A stretch of 64,000 bases of DNA from Eremophila alpestris peregrina (taxonomy: Eukaryota; Chordata; Aves; Passeriformes; Alaudidae), in assembly GCA_009792885.1 (NCBI GenBank), contig WMCF01000018.1, forward strand, positions 5,851,136-5,915,135. The letters run 5' to 3'. Position 1 is the first letter of the stretch; each line of letters begins with the position of its first letter. Positions 48,161 to 59,345 of this stretch are shown piece after piece. The notes under the pieces were generated by a model. The model was given only the letters and a program-made list of their open reading frames with translations, was not told the DNA's origin and searched no databases. A program made the translations under genes and the position numbers.

Positions 48161-49339
48161 AATCATGGTGGTTTAACCAATGCTGTTGTGTTTTAAATGA
48201 GATTCTCTAGGGAAAGAATTAGAACTGCTTTTAGGGCTGTGATGTGGAGCACCCCCCTCCTCTGTTGGTAACATCTGTGGGTTTGCAGGGAAGTGTGGAT
48301 GTGGCCAGCAAAACTTGTGGGTCCCTACAGGGCTTGCAGGAACAGGGTCTTGAATCTTGTGCCTGGGGGAGGCTTTGCTGTTGTGAGCTCTTGCCTTGGG
48401 TGTTTACCCTGGTCCTCTACTGTGTGGAGATAGAAGTAAAGGAGAAAGTTAACAGTGAGGAGTCTTCTCTCTGCCTTCCTCTGGCTTTTGAAACTCTTTC
48501 CACATGTACCATTGAACGTGTGCATGTTGCCTATACTGGTGGGAAGGTGTGGGTGAGAAAAACTTCCCTATGCTCTGAGAAAAATGAACTTTACTATGGA
48601 ATTACTGTTGCTAACTTGCTACTATTGTTAACTTTCTAACTTTCATATTCTGCTATTATCATTGTCACTGTAGCAAAGGAATTGCAGTATGCTTGCTTAG
48701 TAGGCCTAAAATCAAGACCTGTCTTCATTCAAGAGTAAAATGTGCTTGCAACTTGCTCCCTCATTGTCAGTGCCACTGACTTTACTGTGCCTGAATGTGG
48801 GATAAATTCAGGAGTTTTAGCAACCTGTGGAGCTGGGTGTGTGGGACCCCAGACAGGCAGGCAGCAGCATGGGCAGCTGGCAGAAATGCCTGACCCAGAT
48901 TGTCTCTGCCTCGTGTCACTGGCTCACTAATCTGTTACACTTGCCAAAATATTTCAAGTACTGTAAATCTTCTCAGTGAAATGAAATGACAATGATAAAA
49001 GTTTTTCAGGGAGATTTAAATTCATCATTTTTGAAGACTGTTTCAGTTAAATCTGTCCTTCTGTAATTTTTGGTTGCGTTTACAGCAGAGCTGTTTTTGG
49101 ACGAGGGAGGAAAGACTGGCGTAAAGGGGCCACAAGTGCCAGTTTTCATTCCAACTCATCATCATCAGGTACCAGAGATTTAGAACAGAAAAACATCACT
49201 GCAAGTTTATCAGTTTAAGAAACTGAGAAAAAAAAGTGGAATGCATGAAAACAGAAGACATTCTTTCTAGAGCTGTAACATCAGCCCCATTTAGTGCAGT
49301 TCTGAAACCCTTTCTTACATAACACCACTGGGTAAATTC
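48161..49339. other. no recognised gene
   Basis: A plus-strand frame at 48,244-48,639 (131 codons) has no recognisable domain. Otherwise this is ordinary AT-rich DNA. Confidence 0.45.
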
Positions 49340-49990
49340 AGCTCTGCAGAATTTGGCCTTCAGTAAATATTTTTAGATCTATTTATAGTTTGTTAATATG
49401 ACAGGGTAAAATTGTCACAACAGAAATGCTTTCTCTCTGCAGCTTCAAGTATTGTCTCTTTATTTTGGGCATATTTAGCTTGACTTCAGCATCTCTTAGG
49501 ATGGCAGTGTTAATGTGGTTGTTAGCAATGGGGCTAATGGTGCTGTGTAGACCAGGGAGATTGAAGCTTTGATGGAGCTTTCAGGCCTGGCAGTCAAATT
49601 AAATGATAGTTTTATTTTTATCACTGAGGAGCAATAAACATATCCCTACAACATGACTGTGAAGTTAATTTTCAGAGCAGATCTGCACTCCCATTAAAAC
49701 ATACAGTTATCTGGCAGTAATTGTTTTCCCTGCATGGCTTCTTTTTAGAAGGTCCACGGGCTATTTATGATAAAACTGTCAAAATTTTGTGTCCTCCTGC
49801 TTTACACATCGCTCTTGGCCAGGATGTATTTTAGATCCTGTGGCTGTTATGTAGTTGTGCAGCCTCAGATGAAAATCGAGGGAGGAACCGTGACTCCGAG
49901 GTGAAGAGTAGGATTCATCCACCTTCACTCAGATGCCCAACTTTGAGGTGCCTTGGTCAGAACTGGTCCTTCTGGCTCTATTTATAGCCA
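49340..49990. promoter_or_regulatory. candidate conserved non-coding element
   Basis: A long non-repetitive stretch with homeobox-type cores (AGTTAATTTTC, CAGTAATTG, CCATTAAAAC), two TTTTATCACTG/TTATCTGG GATA-like words, a CTATTTATAG MEF2-like word near 49,380 and again near 49,978, and retained CpGs at 49,877-49,900. The motif mix resembles a tissue-specific enhancer. The reading is by motif content only. Confidence 0.22.
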
Positions 49991-50026
49991 CTGGAGGGAA
50001 GTAGGCTCCTGCCAAGGGTGACTCAC

Positions 50027-50062
50027 CTGGGGCTCCCCGTGCACCTGGGGCAGCGGGTGGTG
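50027..50062 (-). other. possible 36-nt micro-exon
   Basis: On the minus strand a 36-nt segment is bounded by an acceptor-like TTGGTCCTTCTCAG and a perfect donor CCCCAG/GTGAGT (donor at 50,021-50,026 of the plus strand). The length is a multiple of three and the segment is open; one frame reads PPAAPGARGAP. It lies in a CpG-enriched patch (49,870-50,240). The splice context is good, but the pyrimidine tract is mediocre and such short matches arise by chance. Confidence 0.15.
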
Positions 50063-50262
50063 CTGAGAAGGACCAACACCGCCCCAGCACAGCGAGCACT
50101 GGGCAGGGCAGCTCCAGTGGGGATGGCCAGAGCAGCCAAGGTGACCCTGCAGCTACACCAGCACTCATTGCATTTGCCTGGGGGATTGCAGGAACAAATG
50201 ATCAGCTGCACCACGTCAGAGGACACCCTTGGGACTGGTGTCCCAGGTTCACACGTTGCCTC

Positions 50263-53030
50263 TGCCCACCTGCTGGCAGCTCAAGCTTGCCTTGGTCTTT
50301 AATCCCCATTTCCTAGCTTTGGATTTGAGAAGGTTGGGAAGGGAAACATGCATGATGTATCTGCATGTATCTGGATTACCTGCCCCTTTAAGACTGTATT
50401 AGAGCTATGAAAATCTAACTTTTGATCTACCTTCAGAAGAGGGACCATGTATTTTATCCTTGATGCTTTCACATGTTACAGAGCATGTAAGATAGAAGGA
50501 ACTAGTAAAGCATCAGATGTTAGAAATATTTATCTCTGGTTTTATTTTTGTTATGTGGTAACACAGGTATGTGCAATTAAACTTCCAAGTGCTTAATCTG
50601 CATAACAGATTGATTTGCATTGGTCTGCCAAGTTGGAAATCATTTACTGTTATCTTTTCAGCCATCATCAAAACTTCAGTGATTCTCCATGATACTTTTA
50701 AATATTTTTGTTTCTAATGTGTATCTGATATGAGTGCAGTTTATCATGCACCTTCATTGCCTACATAATGCCAAATATGAGGGGGTTTTGGTGTCAGATG
50801 CAAATTTATGGCTAGTTCATATGAAACAAAAATCTGTTGTTGACAACATTTTTTTTTATTTGTTCTTTTTGGCTACATTATTGAAATGTATTTTACAGAG
50901 TTTCTGGCTCCAAGGCTTTAATAGAATATCACAAGTTGTAACACTAAATCCTTGATTCTGCAAAGAATGGTTACTGCAGAGGAGTTACTATAACAGGACT
51001 GTGCAAATGGTTTGCTTTGCTTTGTTTTTTCTCTACTTGGGGTTCAATTTTTGCAGTGTGTTAGAAGAATTCCAAAGAAGTTGTTAATAATGTTTATTAC
51101 ATAATTTCTCCAAATTAGAGATTTTTTTGTAAATTATTGCTTGAGCCATTAACACAAGACTTGAGATGAAAGACTGTGTAGAAGTGCTGCAGCTGATAAA
51201 GCTGCACAATAACTTGCATGTTAGATATTTTAGAAATCTGAATACTGTTGTTCTTCACCTTGGTCCCTTAAAGGACACCTTTGACACTGATGTCACCCCT
51301 TAAGTGTGCACAGGCCTCCTAAAAGTTTCAGCCCTGAATCTCTGAGATCTGGAGCAGTGTGAAGTTCTGCATTGCCCTGTGGCAGAGCTGTTAGCTTAAG
51401 GCTGGTTGTAGGAAACCACCAAAATCATGTTTTATGTAAATAACATTAATTAACAAAGATGTGTGGTTCTTTCTTGATATAGTGGTGTGAATGCAATTTT
51501 CTTCACTTGCATGAGTGTGTCAGGTTGTTACTCTGAGGAGAGCTTTTCCACTGTGGCATTTTGGTATGGAGAAAAGGGTCAAAAATCCTGCCCTGTGATC
51601 CAAATAAAACTCAGAGCAGCCCTGGCTTGGAGCAGCACAATACAAGTTTTAGGGCAATGCTTTTCACAATGTACTTGTGCAGAGGGAAATGCTGTGATGC
51701 TCACTGGCACAGTTCCCTGGTGATGTGTGTCTTGGGCTGAAAAGCAGAGAGGGTTTTCATTTAGGCTTTGCTCTTGAGGCTAATTATTTTCTGTCTTCTG
51801 GGTGTTTGTATTCCACTGCTCCCCTCCAGGCTCTTCACTCCTGCCTAGTTTGATGGGATACTGACTCTGTTCAGGGTGTGTGCACATTCAAGACACCTTT
51901 ATTTCTGCTGGACTGGGTTGCATTCACACACTTCAGAACTCCCAAAGGCCAGGGAAATCTCCCTGGTTCCCCTGGAGCTGGTGCAGGGCTGGCACCAGGC
52001 TGTTGGTGTCAGTGAGTCCTGGCTGTGCCAGGTCAGGGTTGCCCTCCATGCAAGGTGCCACTATTGGCACCTGTTCCATGAACAGCTGTGCTTCATTATG
52101 AAGCTGACAGATTCTTTAACTAACTAAAGGACATATGAAGTACCACACTGTTAATTGTTACACTGACAACTTAAAATACAGGAAATACAGCAGTCAGTTA
52201 TAATGCTGCTCATGCATGTTCTTTGCATCCTATTTTAATAGTTATGTCTGCTGAAAATAAGCATCTATTTGAATGATTCATTTTCTTCAGGCTACATAAA
52301 GTGATGTATTAAATGGCTTTTTGTTAAAATGTAATTACTGGTTTGAGGAAAAAAGACTCAGCCATGTCAGAGGCATGGCTAAATAATACCTTAAAATGTA
52401 CTTTACATGTATAGTCTTCTGGCATTGTCATCTCAAGTCTGTACTAATTAACTATTGCAGTATCTTAGGGAGTTAAGTCTGAACTTAAGATGATTCTCTA
52501 AAATTGTTTTAGTTCCAAGCTTTGCCAGTAACAACATCTGGGATTGTTAAATGGGAACTATGGGTGAACCTTGGTGAAGTCCATGGAGTGTCTTTGGGAT
52601 GTTTTTGGGTTTGTGTGGGCTTCTTTCGCTCTCTAATTATTACTCTTTGCAAGTAAAATTAAAAGAGATCTGTAATTAAAGTGTTCTGGTTTTGAGCTTT
52701 TGTCACGTTGAGTTGGTGGGCAGCACTGCTGTATCTGCTGAGGTGACAGAAGTGTGGTTTGTGACACCAGGGTTACTGAGGAGGCTGGCAGGGAGAGAGG
52801 GCTGCGAGAAGTCATTTGCTGCGGTAGAGAGCGATTTCTATATTCTGAGCAGAAAAAATGTAATGGATCTAAATTTGGGTTCTGTTTTTCCTCTTTTGGA
52901 GACTCAAACCCTTTCTGTTCCTACTGCTAATCTGGACTCTCAGGGCAGATCTTACAACTGGATGCTGGCTGTCTCATCCCTGGGTTTATTCTCTGTGGAA
53001 ATGGAGTGGAGGGAGGGAGGGATGATGTTT
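50263..53030. other. AT-rich stretch without a recognised gene
   Basis: The part 50,520-50,720 is non-repetitive and carries a TTAATCTGCATAACAGATTGATTTGCAT block (an octamer in reverse plus paired AATC cores) and a TGCCAAGTTGG NFI-like word, so it may be regulatory. An AGCCATG/CATGGCT inverted repeat with a 7-nt loop lies at 52,360-52,380. No exon recognised. Confidence 0.4.
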
Positions 53031-53225
53031 TCCCCGGTGCCAGTCCCTCCCCTGGGATTAGGCGGGGCAGCGCCGGCTGGAGCTGGGCAGAGATTTCCCC
53101 GATCTCTGCTCCTTCCTGACCCACATACCTCGGGCCCCATTGGGGCACGGGATTTCTCAGCTCCTCGGTGGAAACCGATTGTGCACAAAGCCCCCTTTGA
53201 GACGGGAAGAGATGAAAGGAGATGA
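52692..53225 (+). CDS. long open frame of unknown significance (177 codons)
   Basis: This is the longest gap-free ATG-to-stop frame in the window. Its second half runs through the CpG-rich patch at 53,035-53,278, where stops are rare for compositional reasons, and a minus-strand frame overlaps it there. It has no signal peptide, no membrane segment and no motif I recognise; the C-terminal half is rich in Gly, Pro and Ala. It may be chance, or untranslated leader of a transcript starting in the CpG patch. Confidence 0.1.
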   Translation: MSFCHVELVGSTAVSAEVTEVWFVTPGLLRRLAGREGCEKSFAAVESDFYILSRKNVMDLNLGSVFPLLETQTLSVPTANLDSQGRSYNWMLAVSSLGLFSVEMEWREGGMMFSPVPVPPLGLGGAAPAGAGQRFPRSLLLPDPHTSGPIGARDFSAPRWKPIVHKAPFETGRDERR

Positions 53226-53278
53226 AACAGCTGGTTTGGTTTTATCCCGTTCAGGTCAGATTTTTTGTAGTCATCGTG
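53035..53278. promoter_or_regulatory. small CpG-island-like patch, possible promoter
   Basis: Twelve CpGs occur in about 245 bases, against near absence nearby. The patch holds a GC-box-like AGGCGGGGC near 53,060, a kappa-B-like AGATTTCCCC at 53,091-53,100 inside a CAGAGAT/ATCTCTG hairpin, and G+C-rich sequence on both sides. Maintained CpG density in avian DNA usually marks an unmethylated promoter or enhancer. No first exon with a clear donor could be assigned, and the direction is unknown. Confidence 0.35.
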
Positions 53279-56009
53279 CAGCATTAATAGTAATAAAACC
53301 AGCTGTTGTATACCAGGAAACTTGCCATGAAAGGGACATAATTACAGAGGGGGCCAGTGCTGTCATCTAACCTGTTATCACTTCAAAGCAGAGATCTTAA
53401 GTTTTAAGAAATGATGAATGGCTATGACATTACTATTAAAGTATTTGCATTGATTGCTTTTGTGCTTGGAAGGGGGAGGCAGAGATCATCCTTGATCCTG
53501 GAGTGTCATACAGACATACTTGAATGCACACATAAAAAACCACCTCATGTCACAGGGATAAATGATTGATAACTAAATTCTAGCTCTTGAGGTTTTAGGA
53601 GAAAAAGAAGAAGCCTGGAGCAGTCAAGGATCAGCAGAACCAGGAAGGTGTGAAGTCCATAGTGGAGAGAGAGAAACAGATACCTGCTGGGTGGAAGGAG
53701 AGAGTCTAGGCTGTGGAATAAAATAAAAACTCCAAGGCAGTGCATTGGCCAGACCCTTCTGCAGCTCTCCAGCTTGTGCATTTTGGCAACTAGTAACAAA
53801 ACCATGAAGGGTCACTGGTACCAGGTGTCCTGGGTTCATTTATTTAATGGTAAGCATAATAAATTCAGCAGCTGAGTACAGCACTTATACTGCTCACAGG
53901 AATCTGGATTCATGTGAGCCAATTAGTGAAGACTGATGCCAATCAAGATGTGGTTGTAGATATGTTTCAAACCAATACTAGCTATATTTAGCCTAATCCT
54001 CTCCTGAGTTATGTCTGTTACTCTTTTCTTCTGGGATATGAATAAATGTTCTTCTGCAGCAAGGGTATTTAGGATAAGGCCTTCAAGATCACTTATAAAA
54101 TTTTCTAAGCTAGTTGCCTACGTGTCTACATCTCCCAGATAAACTCCTAGTTAAGGAATTCATTGGATTTTAACTTCCTCCTGCCACATGTTTTTTCTTT
54201 GAAGAACTGAATATGAGTTGCAATGTCATACTATTTTCTAACTTCTAGAATTTTGTAGTAATTTCATTTTGTATCGCCAAGCATGGAGACAAAATTCTAC
54301 TTTTAGGTTAAAGGGCAGCCAGAAATGTGATTTTGAGATCCAGCTCAGCTTTCATGTTATTTTAGGGACATTTTGAACTCTGGTTCATACTGTCTGTAAT
54401 CCCCACCCGCCTTGTGCCAGGTGGTGGCAGAGCTCCTCTAAGAAAGGTGTTGAGCTGCTGTTCCTGTCTGATGTTAGTCAAGTGGAATTGAAAACAGTAT
54501 GATTAAAAAAGGATTTAATCTGTTATCACCTAAGGATCTCCAGAGAAGAATTTGATGTAGACTTTAAACTTAATGTGCTTGGCCTTGCCAGAGTTTGATT
54601 TGTATTTTAGATCACAGGGTAGAGCAGCTATTGCAAGAAGTTTTAAGAGCTTTTTAATACGAAACTAACAAAAAGAGACATAAAAAACTATTTGTCTGTA
54701 ATGCATGTGATAATTGCTGTCAAACCCAAATGGAACATTATTATTTGTAACTTTTATCTTTTACCTGACTTATGTGCCAGCTGAGTTGATGTTTTCTGGC
54801 TGGCATCATTCTTCTGTGATCAGTCCTGCAGCAGCTCTGGGGTGTGTGGCTCAGAGAGGGGGAACCTGCTGGGCTGAGGCTGGGAGGGAACTGCAAAGGG
54901 ACAATGGACCTTTTCTGCCAAAATGTGGGAAGTGCCATCCCCATATTGATGAAGCAAACTTGAGATTTTTAATCACCTCTAAATTATGCAAAGCAGGATA
55001 TTAGCTTAAGGTCTGCCTGTTTTATAGGTAACTTCAGTGCCAGCTGCTGTTTCAGGCCATTGGTTTCCTACATCTGCTGAAAGACATCTCAAGTTATAAC
55101 TTGAAAAACTTCTTTACTTGTAGGTGGGTAATATGAGCCGTGTAGCTGCATAATGGTCACAGGGGTGTGTGTGGGAAGGTGTGTGTGTGTTTATGGATGT
55201 AAAGTAAATATTTGTGCTAGCAACACCAACTCAGTTTCAAGCAAAACAGAGAAAGCTCACTGGCTCACTTGTATTGACTGTGAAACTGTTGTGGAAAGAT
55301 TTTCATTTATTGCATATGACCTGTTAGCCCTAAATGCACACTGGCCAACTTATGACATATCCAGGGAGGGAAGAGGGAAGGGCAAGCACAGATAAGTTTC
55401 TTGGACTCCAGGAGTGAAGGAACAGGATCTTTCACCAGCTGGGGCAGGGCTGTGTTGCAAAATTAGATGCAAAGAGTCCCAACAATGATTGGGAGTAAAA
55501 GTGTAGATGTTAACCTACACTGATTGTTCAATTTACTACTATGAAAATCTAAGTCCTGTTTTCCATTTTTTCTTGAGGCTTTTCTCCATGTACTTGTTCT
55601 AGTCTCCCTCTTCCATTAATCCTTGCTGAGTATAAATTGTCTTTTAATATCAGAACAGTGAAAAAATAAACTTAGTTGTACCTAAATGTTTTTTTTTTAA
55701 ATCATATTATTTCTTCCTCCTGCACGACCATTAATGTGTATCCCTTTTGGTGAGTGAATGTTTTATTCACTCCATAGTGCTAAAGAGCTGGTCTAGCCTC
55801 TAGAGGGATTTAAACAAAGTGATTTAAATAATTTTTTCTTTTTTAAAAAGATAGTCTTCAAAGAAAACAACAGCAATGACATAGAGTAAGATTAAAAACC
55901 CATGAGGCTATTCTTGTCAACTTTATTGTTCAAAATTCTGAATATATAATGACTTCTACTCCATGGGTATTCTTTTCTGCTAGGTAGCTTTCTGCAAAAT
56001 TTTTCAGAG
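53279..56009. other. AT-rich stretch without a recognised gene
   Basis: The part 53,590-53,720 is purine-rich on the plus strand, opposite to the T/G-rich trend of the window. A GT-rich run (GTGTGTGTGG...GTGTGTGTGT) lies at 55,162-55,190. No repeat family or exon recognised. Confidence 0.45.
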
Positions 56010-56555
56010 TGTCCTGGTTTCAGCTCAGATAGAGTTAATTTTCTTCCTAGTAGCAAGTACAGTGCTCTGTTTGGGATATAGGAGGAGGATAATGTTGATA
56101 ATACAGTGATGTTTTAGTTGTTGCTGAGCAGTGTTTACACAGTGCTGAGGCCTTCTCTGCCTCTCACCCCACCAGCAAGGAGCCCAGGAATGTTCAAGAG
56201 GCTGGGAGGGGACACAGCTGGGACAGCTGACCCCAACTCACCAGAGGGGTATCCTACATTTGGGGTCATATCCAGTGTAAAAATTAGGAAAAAAATCAGC
56301 TCAGGGCTGCACTTGGCACGTGGCAGAGCATCAGTCAGTGGATGGTGAGCAATTGCAGTGTGTTATCTCCTGTTTTGTATATTTGGTTATTATTATTGCT
56401 ACTACTACTTGAATTCCTGTCCTATTAAGCTGTCTTTATCTCAGCCCACTAATTTTACCTTTTTTTTCCCCATTTCTTTTCCCCCATCCCAGTGGAAGGG
56501 GAGGTGAGTGAGAGGCTGGGTGATATTTAGGTACCTGCCTGGTAAAACCACAGCA
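56010..56555 (+). mobile_element. solo LTR of an avian endogenous retrovirus (ERVL-like)
   Basis: The element opens with TGTCCTGGTTTCAGC and AGATAGAGTTAATTTTCTTC, has the typical internal words GGGAGGGGACACAGC and GGACAGCTGACCC, a CCTATTAAGCTGTCTTTATC block carrying a worn ATTAAA-type signal, a CCCCCATCCCAGTGG block, and ends with GGTAAAACCACAGCA. Start and end retain the TG...CA form. The TATA-type U3 box expected before the R region is not intact (TGTAAAAATT). No gag, pol or env lies next to it, so it is a solitary LTR left by recombination. The flanking five bases (CAGAG and GTCTA) do not match, so the target duplication has decayed or the ends have rearranged. The retroviral LTR call is firm; the ERVL assignment is from memory of avian families. 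Confidence 0.85.
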
Positions 56556-59064
56556 GTCTATCCAAAACACCAAACTTGTAAACTGCAATAGAAGAGTGAT
56601 CTTTGAGGGCTCATGGGTAATGTTGTGAGATCAGTGGGTTGTATCCACTCTCATTAATAAAAATCCATCAAAATTAGCACATTTTTAGTTTCATCAGACA
56701 TATGACTTCACTTCCTTTGTTTCATGGGATCATCAGCAAGGCACACACGCAAGACTTGTTCATCTGGTCATTTATTCTGTTGCATATCTGAATCTTTGTA
56801 TGCTTGCAGCTGAGTGGTGATCTGAAGCCTGGTTTGATGGAGAAGGCAATGTAGCTTCTCCAAGAGGTCAGGCTGCAGGAAACTGGAGAACTGTTTGTTA
56901 GCTTCCTGGGAGAATGCACACAATGGGCATGTGATGTCATGAAAGTAAAGCTACAGGAGTGTTACCCTAAAGAAAGGAATAGTAGCATTTTGTGTGTCAT
57001 TAGATCTTACCACATTTTCTGGACACTGTTGCATTTAAACAGATCATCCTTTATGGTTCACTATTTTTCTGCTATCTCTTGATTCTTCTAATTAATGGCA
57101 GAAAGTTGGATGGGTAGCACCAGTAAAGACTGTTTTTTAAGCATCAACCAGATTCTTGGTTTTCTTGGATCCCTAACACGAAAAAAAAAGACTGATCCCC
57201 ACCTTAGCAACCATTACCTATATCCCTTTGTGGCTTAATTAGCAAAGGGAAGCAGGAAGACTTGTGTGCTTGGGTGCCAAGTGTGTGCTGCACATTCCTG
57301 CTGACGTCTCTGTTGTCTGGGGTGATCATGTTACCCTGACAACCAAGAACATCCCTGTTTTCAGGGGCTGGTCCCTGAATCTCTTTGTATTTTACAAACA
57401 TCACTAATTTTTGCTAGAAGTGTACCAATTTTTTTCTTGCACGCTCTGGAAGCTGGACATCTACAAACTGTCCCAGCAGAACAACAAAGAGATCTCCTTC
57501 TAGGAAGATCGATGACAGACTGCCTCACCACATGTGTATCACATTTGCTTGCCAGATCCTGACTCCTTTGTACTTTCCTCTAAAGCAGTTTCCTATATTA
57601 TAGCCTTCCTTTAGTTCTGCAGAATGTAGTGATCCCAATTCAAGTCAGTTCCTGTGTTCTTTCTTCCTCGTTAAATCTTTTGTGTTTTGTTAATTTTGGT
57701 CAGTCTTATGGTGTCACATGGCTGAAGCAATGAGCAGAGTGACCTGTTTATTCTCTTGAAGCAGTCAAAAATAATAGAAACTAGAACCAGGGGGAAAATA
57801 ATTTAACATTTCAAGTCCTTAAGGAAATCACAGGCCTTTGTAAATGTAATAAGTACGTAAATTTTCTACAGAAACCATGCATTTGAAAACATCCCTGCAG
57901 ACATCAGTCCGGATTTGATTTCTTCCTGAATGTCTTTTTCCTAGTGCAGAGTAAGAAGTTTAATTACCTAGTAAAGCATTTCTTTCATGTAACAGATCAC
58001 TTTAGTTTCAGAGAACTCTATACTGCAGGCCAGTGTCTCAAGAGCCAAGCATTCAGTTTCTTATTTTAACAGTTATTAAATCATTGTGAAAACAGAGTGT
58101 TTTGGTCAATGTGATTTCTTGGTTGCTCATTTCTACAAATTGAACATAAGATTGTGAAAACTTGTGAGTAACAGAAATGCCTAATATGTGACAAAAATCT
58201 GAATACTGATTCTTTAAACGTGGCATTCCTTATTCAGGGCCTTTTAAAGACTTCTAGCTGAAATATGCATCATCTATGAAAAATTTGTCCTGTCTCCAGA
58301 TGCCCAAGTGCCAACCCTATAAATTGAATGTCAGGCCATGTTTTTTGTGGCTCACACATTCCAACCAGGAATAGCAGCTTTGCAAATGGCATTTAACTAA
58401 CAGGTCTAATGGTGTATGACCCAGAAACAGTCTAGTTACTGTGTTCAGTTTCTGCTGGATTTTGCATTGCAAAGAGCTGCAAATGAGGAGAAAAGTAATT
58501 TTAATCTCTAAAGGAGCCAGAGCTTATCTGGGTGTCACATGTAGAGCATGTCTATTAAGAAAAGGTGGTTTTCTCATATCTGCCTTTCTGAGTAGCAGCA
58601 CACTGTTTGGACCATGAGACTGGTTTTCTGTGGCTAACCTTCATGAATAAAGTGGGACTTTGCTAGCTGTGACTTTTAAAATAGTTCAGTTTTCCCTCCC
58701 CCCTGAATATGTTAAAATAATTCCTTCAGTTTTCTTAAACAGAACTGCAAGTCAGAAGATGTTCAGATGTCAGCAATCATCTCACTTCTTACATGGATCT
58801 AAAATGTTACCATAGCTGTCACCATTTGTCTTTGAAGTTCTCTATTTTATCTCCTGCACAATGTGGTAACTCCTCATTTTGAGAAGCTGGGCTTTGGCAG
58901 CCAACTGCTGTGCAAGTGTTGAGCTTGTGTTGCTGAGATCCTTGGGCTGGTGCACTGCAATGGGTGTGGGATTGATGGCAGTAATAGAAAGTGGGGTTTG
59001 TTGAGGTTTGTGGTCCTTAGGTCAAAGCCATTTCACTTGGGATTTACTGTTAATATTCGTAGGA
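56556..59064. other. AT-rich stretch without a recognised gene
   Basis: No exon, transposon end or structured RNA recognised. Short frames occur on both strands without a domain. Confidence 0.45.
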
Positions 59065-59345
59065 AATAGGGTTTGGATGAAACTGGAGAGATTGTCCAGT
59101 CTGTTCCCTGCTCTGGTCTGGAATCAGCTGTGTAATATCTCATTGGGATGATTGATAAAGCCTTTACCTGGACACTAAACAGGGCACAGATGAAACATTC
59201 TGGACCTCTGTCATTCCTTTTATGTAACTCCAGACTGCTTTAGGATGTGCTGAGATAATGTGGGGTGCCCAGAGCTGATTGCCAGGTTTTACCTGAGGTC
59301 TAGCAAAGCTGAAGAGTGTGGAAGGAATATTCTGGTACTTTGCAG
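59065..59345 (-). mobile_element. old, diverged CR1 fragment
   Basis: On the plus strand the antisense CR1 words appear in order: GGGTTTGGATGAAACTGG...GATTGTCCAGTCTGTTCCCTGCTCTGG near 59,070-59,120 (the 3' end region) and GGGGTGCCCAGAGCTGATTG...ACCTGAGGTCTAGCAAAGCTGAAGAG at 59,262-59,315 (the region matching GGTGCCCAAAACTGAA...GAGGTGCGGCCTCACCAGTGC in typical copies). The middle is poorly preserved. The divergence suggests an ancient subfamily. Confidence 0.6.

Noticed and set aside
50005..50075. Collagen exon on the minus strand (PGARGAPGE)
   Set aside because: Only two Gly-X-Y triplets are present and the exon borders do not follow collagen phase rules.
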